Shown: one piece after another, positions 26,285 to 34,687 of the stretch
How positions within the stretch are numbered: position 1 is the stretch's first letter
Layout of the letters: each line of letters opens with the position of its first letter
Origin: UBA2336 sp965227265
GTDB lineage: Bacteria; Bacteroidota; Bacteroidia; Cytophagales; Cyclobacteriaceae
Direction of reading: 5' to 3'
DNA length: 64,000 bases
Assembly (NCBI GenBank): GCA_965227265.1
Contig: OZ245738.1
Coordinates: forward strand, 2,294,001-2,358,000
Position numbers and translations under genes: made by a program
The notes under the pieces: generated by a model
Told to the model about the DNA's origin: nothing
Seen by the model: the letters and a program-made list of their open reading frames with translations, nothing else
The model's database searches: none

Positions 26285-28684
26285 TTACTCGTATCGCAAT
26301 GCCTTTACGGGATTTGCCCGCGCTGAGCGTATAGTATGGTAGCTGATCGTAAGCAAGGCAATACTTAGCGCAATTACACCGCCTGCCACAAATAGCAATG
26401 GATTAATCGAAACCCGGTACGCAAAATTGCTAAGCCAGGCATGTAGCAGGAAATACGTTAACGGACTTACCAATACAAACGACAGGATAATCAGAAATGT
26501 AAAGTTCCGCGATAGCAATACGGTGATTTGAGTTTCGGTAGCACCCAATGATTTGCGGATTCCGATCTCTTTGGTTTTCTTTTCGGTAGTAATGGCTGCG
26601 AGTCCAAATAATCCAACACATGAAATTATTATTGCAAGACCAGCCATAATACTCACAACCGAACCCATTTGCTTATCAGAACTATAGAGGACTGCGAAGT
26701 GCTGATCGAGGAATGTATATTCAAATGGATAACCTGTTACATGTTTTTCCCAAAGTTGTTTCGTGAGCGCAATACCTTCTTCCGTTCGCCCGGCAGCAAG
26801 CTTTATGGTTAATTCGTCATAACCCCACTCCGGATGAACAACCATACTTAAAGTATTCACTTTATGATGCAGTGAATTAAAGTTGAAATCCTTCACCACA
26901 CCAATGATAGATCCTAAAGAATCTTTATCATACCACCCATGGCCAGCAGGCGTACCAACCGTTTCTTTCAGAGCAAGCTCTTTCTCAAAGGTTTCGTTAA
27001 TCACAAATGACATTCCATTATCAGAGGCAAACTCTTTTGAGAAGCCGCGTCCGGATTTCATTTCAATTCCATAAACTTTCAGAAAGTCATAATCAACGTT
27101 CAAGTTTGACGGAGTAATCTCCAGAATTCCTGTATCCGCTTTAACTTTGAAACCCCATTGATGAAGATTGTTTCCTAATCGTTGTCCACTGGCAGTTACG
27201 CCTTTAACAACATCATGCTGTTGCAGTTCTTGTTTTAATGTTTCAAACTTATTGTTGGCTTCCTGATTCATATCCACCAACAGGATCTGATCTTTATCAA
27301 AACCGATATCCGCACTGTTCATAAAAGAGAGCTGTTGCAGTACAATCAATGTGCTGACAATCATGGCAAGCGCAAGTCCGAATTGTACAACCACCAAACT
27401 GCTGCGAAATACTGAACGACCTTCTGACACACCTTTTCCCTTCATTGTTTTTGCCATATTGGCTGATGCCATATAAAACGCTGGGTAAATCCCCGTAAGA
27501 ATTCCCAGGAAAAGAGTTCCTCCCAATACCATCGCAACATGCCAGGCTTCACGGAAAAATGTGATAAGCTCAAGTTGTCTGCCGATGAGTTTATTAAGAA
27601 TTGGAATGCAGGAAAGATCAATGATCAATGCAAGCAGCAATGCGAACATGGCCAGCATAACTGATTCAAAGATAAACTGTCCAAATAATTGAAACTTCCT
27701 GGCACCAACCGATTGACGAACACCAATTTCCTTCCAGCGATGTGAAGCGCGCGCAGTTGTCAGGTTCATGAAGTTTACTCCCGCGATGAGCAAGATAAAT
27801 CCGCCAATGATATAAAAGACATTCAGATACTTACCGTTGAACTTTCGGTAGTTGTTATAATCATGCTCAATGTCGGTCGAGCCGAGATGAACATCAGCAA
27901 GAGATTGTAAATAGAGTTTGTAATACTCGTTGATTTTAGGGTCATCCATGTGTCGCGACATGAAAGCTGGAAATTTTTCCTCCATTGCTTTTATGTCTGT
28001 ATTGGGATGCAGTACGAGGTATGTATTTAATGAATTGCCGCCCCAGCGATTGTTAAACTCTTTATCGGTACTGGTGATTGTAGTGATCGACACCAATGCA
28101 TCGAATTGCATGTGAGAGTTCTCAGGCACATCTTTCAAAACCGCAGTGATTGTATATTCTTTATCCCGAAAGCTGATTGTATTGTTTAATGCCTCATTGG
28201 TACTTTTAAAAAATTTCAACGCAAGCTCTTCCGTCACCGCCATGGAATAAGGAGCATCCAATGCTGTCGCGCGGTCGCCTGCTACCACCGGAAAATCAAA
28301 GATGTCGAGGTATGTACTATCTACATGCGCAACGTTCTGTACAAGCATATTGATTTCACCTTTGGTGAAGAGCAGCTTATTCCGGTTACTAAAACGTGTG
28401 TACGTTACTACTTCCGGAAATTCACGACCAATGGTCGGGGCCATTCCGGGCATGGAAAGCGCTACGTTTTGTTCGTTCGTTCCCGGAAAAGTCTGAACCT
28501 CATCGAGCCGATAAATTGCTGCTTTCTTTTCATGAAACGCATCAAAACTTTGTTCGTCTTGTACAAACAGATAAATCACCAGGCAGGCTGCAATCCCTAC
28601 TGACAGACTGAAGATGTTTATAAATGAATAGAGCGGTTTCTGCCGGATGGCACGTAACGCAATAGAAAAGTAGTTTTTAAACAT
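26285..28684 (-). CDS. FtsX/MacB-type ABC transporter permease
   Basis: 799 residues, full length for this family. Order: TM1 (about 20-41; SFINIFSLSVGIAACLVIYL), first periplasmic MacB-PCD-like domain (about 45-285), first FtsX core with three TMs (about 290-420; WKEIGVRQSVGARKFQLF), a TM near 432-450, second periplasmic domain (about 460-670), and second FtsX core (about 680-795; TKEIGIRKSLGATETQIT). It ends SARANPVKALRYE. It is paralogous to the truncated permease at the window start (same ending ATSNPTKALRSE). No ATP-binding subunit adjoins. Substrate unknown. Confidence 0.95.
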   Translation of the reverse strand: MFKNYFSIALRAIRQKPLYSFINIFSLSVGIAACLVIYLFVQDEQSFDAFHEKKAAIYRLDEVQTFPGTNEQNVALSMPGMAPTIGREFPEVVTYTRFSNRNKLLFTKGEINMLVQNVAHVDSTYLDIFDFPVVAGDRATALDAPYSMAVTEELALKFFKSTNEALNNTISFRDKEYTITAVLKDVPENSHMQFDALVSITTITSTDKEFNNRWGGNSLNTYLVLHPNTDIKAMEEKFPAFMSRHMDDPKINEYYKLYLQSLADVHLGSTDIEHDYNNYRKFNGKYLNVFYIIGGFILLIAGVNFMNLTTARASHRWKEIGVRQSVGARKFQLFGQFIFESVMLAMFALLLALIIDLSCIPILNKLIGRQLELITFFREAWHVAMVLGGTLFLGILTGIYPAFYMASANMAKTMKGKGVSEGRSVFRSSLVVVQFGLALAMIVSTLIVLQQLSFMNSADIGFDKDQILLVDMNQEANNKFETLKQELQQHDVVKGVTASGQRLGNNLHQWGFKVKADTGILEITPSNLNVDYDFLKVYGIEMKSGRGFSKEFASDNGMSFVINETFEKELALKETVGTPAGHGWYDKDSLGSIIGVVKDFNFNSLHHKVNTLSMVVHPEWGYDELTIKLAAGRTEEGIALTKQLWEKHVTGYPFEYTFLDQHFAVLYSSDKQMGSVVSIMAGLAIIISCVGLFGLAAITTEKKTKEIGIRKSLGATETQITVLLSRNFTFLIILSFVLVSPLTYFLLHAWLSNFAYRVSINPLLFVAGGVIALSIALLTISYHTIRSARANPVKALRYE

Positions 28685-28860
28685 GGGACAAGGTTTAGAA
28701 AGGCAATACTCAGATAATTCCTAAAAGTTACGAAAACCTGAAAGTACTTTCACAAGATGAATGCCAGCAGGAGAAAGTTGAAATTTGAACATCCATTACA
28801 GATCACTCTTTTAAAACCTGAACGATCATGAACACCAGTGTACGCACACTAAGCCATGTT

Positions 28861-28902
28861 TAAAAAATATAAAAGGACATCCTGTTTTAAAGAATGTCCT
28901 TT
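28861..28902 (-). terminator. rho-independent terminator behind the SRPBCC gene
   Basis: On the minus strand a 9-bp perfect stem AAAGGACAT/ATGTCCTTT (28894-28902 with 28872-28880) and a 13-base loop are followed by a T-rich run (ATATTTTTTA). It lies 27 bp after the SRPBCC stop codon and between that gene and the permease start. Confidence 0.75.
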
Positions 28903-28928
28903 CAAAAAAAAGAATTAAAATCTACTTC

Positions 28929-29429
28929 TTAACTGTGGCTGTCCAGGTATTCCTCCAGGTTATTAAGTCCCATCTTAAACCCTTCTTCAAATCCGGATTC
29001 CAGCGTTTTCTCTAACGCTTCTCTTGTTTCAGCTGTTATCGTTATAACAACGGTAGTGCCTGTGCCGGCCTTTTTAAAATCAACTTTCCACTTTGTGCGA
29101 GGCATATCTTTATTGATAACACCCTTCTCGTCAGTAAAAGCATCTAATCCTTCAAAGCTTTTTCCGTTGTCTATTTTGGTATAATCAGCTCTTGAATAAT
29201 GGTGCTCATTTTTCGGTCCTACCATTGCATAAAGCCAGGATCCGCCTTCTTTAAAATCAAGTGACTTTGTTTCCGCTCTCCAAGGTTTTGGAGCCCACCA
29301 TTGATCAAGAACTTCCTTTGTCGTCCAGGCCTCCCACACGGTTTGTGTTGGAGCGTTATAATTCTTCGTAACCGTTATTTTTCTATTCGCTAAATCCTTA
29401 TCGAATTTTGCTTCTGCTATTGCTATCAT
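28929..29429 (-). CDS. SRPBCC/AHSA1-type protein
   Basis: 166 residues of one START/Bet v1-like (SRPBCC, AHSA1) domain: ITVTKNYNAPTQTVWEAWTT near the start, LDQWWAPKPW, FKEGGSWLYAMVGP, TKWKVDFKKAGTGTTVVITI, and LEKTLESGFEEGFKMGLNNL, the helix closing the cavity. Such proteins bind hydrophobic ligands; the specific role is unknown. It has its own terminator and a long upstream region, so it is probably a single-gene unit. Two further SRPBCC genes lie at 43391 and 43903. Confidence 0.85.
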   Translation of the reverse strand: MIAIAEAKFDKDLANRKITVTKNYNAPTQTVWEAWTTKEVLDQWWAPKPWRAETKSLDFKEGGSWLYAMVGPKNEHHYSRADYTKIDNGKSFEGLDAFTDEKGVINKDMPRTKWKVDFKKAGTGTTVVITITAETREALEKTLESGFEEGFKMGLNNLEEYLDSHS

Positions 29430-29739
29430 ATCTTAAAAATTTAATGTTGAACAATTCATTTTATGGCTTAAAGGAAAAGGTACCTGATTTAGATTGTTTA
29501 AAGCATTGTGACCAGATAAATGAAAGATAACGGGGATATAATAGCGTTTTGATCGATTGATAACACTGCAGTGTTTGGCTTCATTTTTGAACAAAAACCG
29601 ATTAAAATCCGTATCTTTATTCCTCAATTCCTGAATCCTGCTGTGGGCATCTTCTTCCGAAGGTCATTCCTCCTACCAGTCTTTATTAATTGAAGCCGTT
29701 TAAGTGGTAAAACAAGGTTTTTGATCCAAAAACACACTA
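29430..29739. other. divergent intergenic region between SRPBCC and desaturase genes
   Basis: About 310 bp between divergent genes with no convincing coding sequence (a 64-codon minus-strand frame has no protein character). It should hold both promoters. A TATCTTTA -7-like element at about 29611-29618 faces the desaturase, with a TTTG some 22 bp before it. Confidence 0.4.
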
Positions 29740-30831
29740 ATGAATAGGAAAACACTATCATTTGCCGCAACAGGGCGAAATTTCTCTTCAACGCTAAACA
29801 AGCGAGTGGCTGAGTATTTTAAAACAAAAAATATCTCGCGTCATGGCAATCTTGAAATGGTGATTAAAACCATTGTCATGTTTAGTCTTTATTTCGTTCC
29901 GTATGCATTGATCATTGGTGGGTCAATTACCTCCATTTGGTGGATGCTCCTGTTAGTTGTTATTATGAGCTTTGGTCTTGCGGGCATTGGCTTATCTGTT
30001 ATGCACGATGCCAACCACGGAGCTTATTCTTCTAAACGCTGGCTCAATACCGTTATCGGGTATTCTATGAATCTGATTGGAGCAAATGCCTTTAATTGGA
30101 AGATGCAGCATAATGTATTACACCATTCCTACACGAATGTGCATGAAGAAGATGAAGATATCAGTCCCCGCGGAGTGCTTCGGCTTTCACCTCACTCAGA
30201 CTGGAAACGCATGCACAAATACCAGTTTATCTATGCCTGGTTTTTATATGGGCTTATGACACTTATCTGGATGTTTGTGAGTGATTTTAGAAGGCTGGTA
30301 AAATACCATAAAAACGGCTTGGCAAAACAGCACAACTTTAACATTGTTAACGAGTGGTTTATCCTTATCGGATCGAAGCTGTTATACATGAGCTACATCT
30401 TTGTTATTCCTTTATTAGTGACTTCACTGGTTTGGTGGCAAATCATTATCGGCATTGTGATCATGCATTACATTGCTGGATTCATTCTGGCCATCATATT
30501 CCAGCCTGCACACGTAATCGAGGGCACTGAATATCCGTTACCGGATGAGCAACGTACGCTTGAAAATAACTGGGCTGTTCATCAGTTGCTGACCACGACT
30601 AATTTCGGCAACAAGGCTCGTTGGTTTTCGTGGTATGTAGGCGGATTAAATTTCCAGATTGAACATCATTTGTTTCCTAATATTTGCCATGTGCACTATA
30701 GGAAAATCGCAGGCATTGTTCGGGAGACTGCTCTTGAATTTGGATTGCCATATAAAAGTACCCGCACATTTATTGGGGCGTTAGCGGGGCACGCACGTTT
30801 ATTAAAACAGTTGGGCGTTAAGCCAGCATAA
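29740..30831 (+). CDS. acyl-lipid/acyl-CoA fatty acid desaturase (linoleoyl-CoA desaturase-like)
   Basis: 363 residues with four or more TM helices. Three histidine boxes of membrane desaturases are present: HDANH (89-93), HNVLHH (124-129) and QIEHH (306-310), the Gln form typical of front-end/delta-6-like and delta-5 desaturase groups. There is no cytochrome b5 domain. It would insert a double bond into membrane acyl chains at the cytoplasmic face, using a diiron centre and a reductant. Nine bp separate it from the sigma factor gene, so the two are co-transcribed; with the CspA-type gene downstream, a cold-adaptation role is the natural reading. Confidence 0.9.
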   Translation: MNRKTLSFAATGRNFSSTLNKRVAEYFKTKNISRHGNLEMVIKTIVMFSLYFVPYALIIGGSITSIWWMLLLVVIMSFGLAGIGLSVMHDANHGAYSSKRWLNTVIGYSMNLIGANAFNWKMQHNVLHHSYTNVHEEDEDISPRGVLRLSPHSDWKRMHKYQFIYAWFLYGLMTLIWMFVSDFRRLVKYHKNGLAKQHNFNIVNEWFILIGSKLLYMSYIFVIPLLVTSLVWWQIIIGIVIMHYIAGFILAIIFQPAHVIEGTEYPLPDEQRTLENNWAVHQLLTTTNFGNKARWFSWYVGGLNFQIEHHLFPNICHVHYRKIAGIVRETALEFGLPYKSTRTFIGALAGHARLLKQLGVKPA

Positions 30832-30840
30832 TACATTAGC

Positions 30841-31704
30841 ATGAGGCAATTAAAGATCGTTAAGCAGATCACAAACCGCGAATCACTGTCGCTGGACAAA
30901 TATTTACAGGAGATCGGTAAAGTTTCACTCATCACGGCCGAAATGGAAGTTGAGTTGGCGAAACGCATCCGTCAGGGTGATACTGTTGCCCTTGAGAAGC
31001 TTACGAAAGCAAACCTCAGGTTTGTGGTTTCGGTGGCGAAGCAATTTAAAAGCAATAACCTTACGCTCGGTGATCTCATTAATGAAGGCAATCTTGGTTT
31101 GATCAAGGCTGCTATGCGTTTTGATGAAACCCGCGGTTTCAAGTTTATTTCTTATGCCGTTTGGTGGATTCGTCAATCCATCATGCAGGCACTGGCTGAA
31201 CAATCACGCATTGTTCGTTTGCCGTTGAACCGGATTGGTTCGGTAAACAAAATGCTGAAAACATTTTCGGAATTAGAGCAGCAATATCAGCGCGAGCCAA
31301 CAGCCGAAGAGCTTGCTACGGTTATGGATATACCGTTAACAGAAATGCAATTAACCATGCAAAACACCGGTCGGCATGTTTCCATTGATGCGCCTTTTGC
31401 AGCCGATGAAGACAATGGTTTGCTGGATGTACTGCAAAACGTATCAGAAGCAACACCCGATGCTGAGTTAATGCATGATTCGCTACAGCAGGAAGTATCA
31501 CGTGTGCTGGATACACTCACCGTTCGCGAAGCTGATATTCTTTCCGATTATTATGGATTGAAAGGCAAACAAGCAATGTCGCTCGAAGAAATCGGGCTCA
31601 AGCACGATTTGACACGGGAACGTGTCCGCCAGATTAAAGAAAAAGCAACTGTGCAATTGCGTAAAGAATTCAGAAGTCACGGACTGCGTGCATTTTTAGG
31701 TTAG
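30841..31704 (+). CDS. RpoD-like RNA polymerase sigma-70 factor (short Bacteroidota type)
   Basis: 287 residues with the Bacteroidota primary-sigma opening MRQLKIVKQITNRESLSLDK. Domains: region 1.2 (about 15-45), region 2 (about 50-125; LTKANLRFVVSVAKQFKSNN, GDLINEGNLGLIKAAMRFDE, GFKFISYAVWWIRQSIMQAL), region 3 (about 130-200) and region 4 (about 220-285; LTRERVRQIKEKATVQLRKE). Some positions differ from the usual housekeeping form as I remember it (NNLTLGDL in place of QGLSLGDL; ADILSDYYGLKGKQAMSLEE in region 4.1). It may be a second, group-2-like factor rather than the housekeeping sigma. Its position behind a desaturase is not the usual rpoD locus. Confidence 0.85.
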   Translation: MRQLKIVKQITNRESLSLDKYLQEIGKVSLITAEMEVELAKRIRQGDTVALEKLTKANLRFVVSVAKQFKSNNLTLGDLINEGNLGLIKAAMRFDETRGFKFISYAVWWIRQSIMQALAEQSRIVRLPLNRIGSVNKMLKTFSELEQQYQREPTAEELATVMDIPLTEMQLTMQNTGRHVSIDAPFAADEDNGLLDVLQNVSEATPDAELMHDSLQQEVSRVLDTLTVREADILSDYYGLKGKQAMSLEEIGLKHDLTRERVRQIKEKATVQLRKEFRSHGLRAFLG

Positions 31705-31719
31705 AACAAATTAAAATTC

Positions 31720-32058
31720 ATGGATAAAACATTTACATCTCCCTTTTCTCCTTTGTGGAACAAGTATCGCCCAGCACTTCTCAAGCTGATGGTGGATGCT
31801 AAAACTGCTCCGCAGGAATACCAGCTTTTTCCGCATGAACTTCGTTCACTCGCTCCGAAAGGTAAAAGCCTGGGATTCACCATGCGGGTTCAGCGTAACA
31901 AACCATTAACCAAGATCAAGGATTCAATCATCGCCAGCGACCTGTTACATGCACTAACGCTTTCCAAAAAGGCAACAGAATTGATGGAGCAGGATATTTA
32001 TGAGTTTACCTTAAGCCGCGATTTCAAGCTGCATGTGGCGATTGTAGAAACTTTATAG
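31720..32058 (+). CDS. hypothetical protein behind the sigma factor
   Basis: 112 residues, soluble, no signal peptide and no family recognised. Mixed alpha/beta by eye: WNKYRPALLKLMVDAKTAPQ, LGFTMRVQRNKPLTKIKDSI, ALTLSKKATELMEQD. It starts 15 bp after the sigma stop and is probably the third gene of the desaturase-sigma transcript. A regulatory role on the sigma factor would fit the position, but nothing in the sequence proves it. Confidence 0.6.
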   Translation: MDKTFTSPFSPLWNKYRPALLKLMVDAKTAPQEYQLFPHELRSLAPKGKSLGFTMRVQRNKPLTKIKDSIIASDLLHALTLSKKATELMEQDIYEFTLSRDFKLHVAIVETL

Positions 32059-32126
32059 GGCTTTTATAGGAAGACAGTAGCAGAAACGGTATCTTTACCC
32101 CGTAAATAAGTTTTCAAAGAATACGT

Positions 32127-32149
32127 GACGGTGCTAACCGTCTTTTTTT
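32127..32149 (+). terminator. rho-independent terminator upstream of cspA-like gene
   Basis: Stem GACGGT/ACCGTC (32127-32132, 32137-32142) with tetraloop GCTA and seven T. It lies 69 bp after the hypothetical gene's stop and 115 bp before the CspA start. It either ends the desaturase-sigma transcript or, if the TATCTTTA at 32090-32097 is a promoter, sits inside a cspA leader as an attenuator. Confidence 0.75.
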
Positions 32150-32263
32150 CATCATTCCATACGCTTCGTTCCGTTCGGAACAAAATCGAATAGAATCTCA
32201 TGATAATCCGGATTTGCTGAAGGCGAGGTTGCAAAACATTTTTAATTTTTAACAAATAATACA

Positions 32264-32455
32264 ATGCAAGGAACAGTAAAATTTTTCAATGAAGCTAAAG
32301 GTTTTGGTTTCATTAAATCAGCCGACAATGGCGAAGAAGTATTCGTACACGTATCAGGTTTGATCGATGAAGTTCGCGAGAACGATCAGGTTGAATACGA
32401 AGTTGAGCGCGGCAAAAAAGGCATGAACGCAGTACGCGTTAAATTAGTAGACTAA
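32264..32455 (+). CDS. CspA-family cold shock protein
   Basis: 63 residues, a single cold-shock domain. RNP1-type motif KGFGFIKS (residues 12-19) and RNP2-type VFVHVSGL (27-34) are both intact, and the protein opens with MQGTVKFFNEA. It binds single-stranded RNA/DNA as a chaperone. The untranslated stretch before it is long (over 100 bp after a terminator) as for cold-regulated genes, and contains the inverted repeat GTTCCGTTCGGAAC. A strong bidirectional terminator follows the gene. Confidence 0.95.
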   Translation: MQGTVKFFNEAKGFGFIKSADNGEEVFVHVSGLIDEVRENDQVEYEVERGKKGMNAVRVKLVD

Positions 32456-32476
32456 TTTCATACCGAATGATAGTTG

Positions 32477-32504
32477 GAAAAATCCCGCACCTGCGGGATT
32501 TTTT
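32477..32504 (+). terminator. bidirectional terminator between the two cold-shock-domain genes
   Basis: Perfect 8-bp stem AATCCCGC/GCGGGATT (32481-32488, 32493-32500) with loop ACCT, T run after it on the plus strand and A run before it. The minus-strand gene's stop codon is at 32503-32505, so the same hairpin serves both converging transcripts. Confidence 0.85.
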
Positions 32505-32952
32505 ATTTTATAACCTTTACGTCTTTCGCCTGAAGTCCTTTCGGGCCACGTTCTGTTTCGAACGACACGGTATCATTTTCCTTAATGGGGCTTTTTAGGC
32601 CATTTACGTGAACAAATACCCGTTCACCGGAATCTGAATCCATGATGAATCCAAAACCCTTATCGTTGTTAAAAAACGATACTTTCCCTGTACGTACCGT
32701 AACTACAGCACCGCCAATGTTACGTGAGCCGGTAACAATATCATTTACATTAATGTTTCTTTTTCTTAACGGATCGGGTGGCGTAGTAGAAATGTTTCCG
32801 TTTTCGTCAACGTATGCCATCATTTCATCCAGGCTTTGGCCTGATTTGGCATTTGCCTTACGCTCTTCTTTGCGTTCTTCTTTTTCTTTTTTCTTTTGCG
32901 CTCTCTTTTTCTGGAGCTCTTTTTTGTTGAAGGTTTCTTGCGGTCTAGCCAT
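32503..32952 (-). CDS. cold-shock-domain protein with basic N-terminal extension
   Basis: 149 residues. The N-terminal 40 residues are almost all Lys, Glu, Arg and Gln (KKRAQKKKEKEERKEERKAN), likely a charged helix or disordered RNA-binding tail. A linker follows with the segment LDEMMAYVDENGNISTTPPD, then a C-terminal cold-shock domain (about 87-149; GKVSFFNNDKGFGFIMDSDS, RVFVHVNGLKSPIKENDTVS). RNP1 and RNP2 are intact. Proteins of this layout are widespread in Bacteroidota; an RNA-chaperone or ribosome-associated role is plausible. Convergent with the CspA-type gene. Confidence 0.9.
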   Translation of the reverse strand: MARPQETFNKKELQKKRAQKKKEKEERKEERKANAKSGQSLDEMMAYVDENGNISTTPPDPLRKRNINVNDIVTGSRNIGGAVVTVRTGKVSFFNNDKGFGFIMDSDSGERVFVHVNGLKSPIKENDTVSFETERGPKGLQAKDVKVIK

Positions 32953-33175
32953 GAATTGTGTTTAGTGGAACAATGCCAGGTGGATGGGAAGGAAGGCCTG
33001 GGCGATCAGTTCTCAAACAGAAGGAATTACAAAAGTACGCAATAATGCTTCAACGACCGTTATAGGCTCATTTGTTTATTTCCATAGGAACGCGGTGTTG
33101 ATTACGGTATATTACAAGTATGCCGTTCGGCATAACTCATTCAATTCAATTAACGCACTTCCTGCTGAAATCCAG

Positions 33176-33376
33176 ATGTGCAGGTTCATGGGCACAGCTC
33201 CGATTAATAACGATAACATTTACCCCGTGGGCACATTCATTACGGCAAGAGAATTTCCAGCGCGGAAACTGCTCATCAATGCCTACATGCAACGGATTTA
33301 TTATTGCTCAACAGTCGATCGGCCAGAAGCAACTCAGCTTGTTTACTTTGAACGTGAGCTAATTCAGCCGGCTTAA
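33176..33376 (+). CDS. small hypothetical protein (start uncertain)
   Basis: The frame is open from 32984, but protein-like sequence begins only near MCRFMGTAPINNDNIYPVG, so a start at 33176 or 33188 (AGG five bases before the latter) is preferred; that gives 62-66 residues. The core YPVGTFITAREFPARKLLIN, then YMQRIYYCSTVDRPEATQLV and FEREL, looks like a small beta-rich domain, and I have an impression of similar short Bacteroidota proteins ending in YFEREL. No function known. Its stop is 3 bp from the convergent KAS III gene end. Confidence 0.45.
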   Translation: MCRFMGTAPINNDNIYPVGTFITAREFPARKLLINAYMQRIYYCSTVDRPEATQLVYFERELIQPA

Positions 33377-33379
33377 AAA

Positions 33380-34441
33380 TCAGAATTGGTATAAAACTGC
33401 GTTGATATTCATGCCTGCGCCTACGGAAGCGAAGACAATTTTATCGCCTTTCGTTAAGGCGTGGCCAGGCATTTTATCTTTTAAGATTAGATCCAGCAAG
33501 GTGGGTAATGTAGCTACCGAACTGTTGCCGAGCCAGGAAATTGTCATCGGCATAATGTCTTCCGGGATCTCATGAAGATCATATAATCTGAAAAGGCGCT
33601 CCAGAATTGCTGCATCCATTTTATCATTAGCCTGATGAACGAGCACGCGTTTGATTTCGGTAACATCTACGTTTGCTTTATCCAATACGTGTTTAATCAC
33701 TAATGGAACGTGATTGAGTGCAAATTCATAGACCTTACGCCCGTTCATCTTCAAAAAGATATCGGCCTTGTCCATGAAGGGTGAATACGATGTCCCCATG
33801 CTTAATAAATGCGCGTGTTCGTGAGCATGGGTTTGAGTTTTCCAGGAAATGATTCCGGTTTCACCTTCTTGTGCTTCAATAATGATAGCTCCACTCCCAT
33901 CGCTATAGATCATGGAGTCTTTGTCATGTGGATCGATAACTCTCGAAAGCGTTTCCGTTCCGATAATGAGACAGCGTTTTGCTTCCCCAGCACGAATAAA
34001 GGTATTGGCATGGATCAAGCCTTCCAACCAGCCCGGACAACCAAATGGTAAATCGTATGCAACACAATCCGGGTTGCTAATTTTAAGCAAGGCTTTGATG
34101 CGCGATGAAAGCGAAGGCACCATGCTGGTACGATTCGATTCGAATGCTACATCCCCAAAGTTGTGTGCAACGATAATATAATCAAGTGTTTCACGGTCAA
34201 TATCGGCATTACGAATTGCTTCTTCTGCAGCAAGGTAACCGAGATCGGATGCCAATTGATCCGGACGTGCGTAACGTCTTTCCTGGATGCCGGTAATAGA
34301 ACTGAATTTCTCAATAACGCCAACCATGTTCTTGAAAAGCTTCTCGCCATCTTTTTCAAAGAATACATGATCATTAAATGATGTGTTGGGAATCCTGATC
34401 TCAGGAATATAACTGCCGGTTCCGATAATGACAGAGCGCAT
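33380..34441 (-). CDS. 3-oxoacyl-ACP synthase III (FabH-like) family protein
   Basis: 353 residues from the ATG at 34441 (MRSVIIGTGSYIPE); an upstream in-frame ATG at 34492 adds 17 residues without family support. The thiolase-fold triad is complete: Cys135 in LPFGCPGWLEG, His in VLVHQANDKMDAAIL, and Asn in WLGNSSVATLPTLLD. It is longer than housekeeping FabH (about 320) and has an inserted segment near 25-45, as in KAS III relatives of secondary or alkene/lipid pathways. It condenses acyl-CoA with malonyl-ACP or a related unit. Monocistronic; a TATCTTTA element lies at 34546-34553 upstream. Confidence 0.85.
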   Translation of the reverse strand: MRSVIIGTGSYIPEIRIPNTSFNDHVFFEKDGEKLFKNMVGVIEKFSSITGIQERRYARPDQLASDLGYLAAEEAIRNADIDRETLDYIIVAHNFGDVAFESNRTSMVPSLSSRIKALLKISNPDCVAYDLPFGCPGWLEGLIHANTFIRAGEAKRCLIIGTETLSRVIDPHDKDSMIYSDGSGAIIIEAQEGETGIISWKTQTHAHEHAHLLSMGTSYSPFMDKADIFLKMNGRKVYEFALNHVPLVIKHVLDKANVDVTEIKRVLVHQANDKMDAAILERLFRLYDLHEIPEDIMPMTISWLGNSSVATLPTLLDLILKDKMPGHALTKGDKIVFASVGAGMNINAVLYQF

Positions 34442-34687
34442 GATAACGAATGAATTTATTTCAGGCAGAATAACTTTAAACAATTCTAACAAAGAATGAA
34501 TTTGAACTGCCTGCTGGTAGAAATCCGCTTTGAAAAAACTATCTGTAAAGATACGTAAATCCTCTAGCCTTATATAATTTTACTCTTACACCTTTTACAC
34601 GTTCAGGTTATTTGCAGATTTTTTTGCCTAACGGCTGTTCATAAGTATTAAGATACAATGCAGATAAGCATAATGATGTGACAGTAT

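Noticed and set aside
29433..29627. 64-codon minus-strand frame upstream of the SRPBCC gene
   Set aside because: Falls in promoter-like DNA and has no family resemblance.
32127..32149. Treating this hairpin as a cspA attenuator with certainty
   Set aside because: The promoter position is not proven, so an ordinary terminator of the upstream transcript is equally likely.
33120..33362. 80-codon alternative frame overlapping the small protein at 33176-33376
   Set aside because: Different frame, no homology-like pattern; the YPVG/YFEREL frame is the better candidate.
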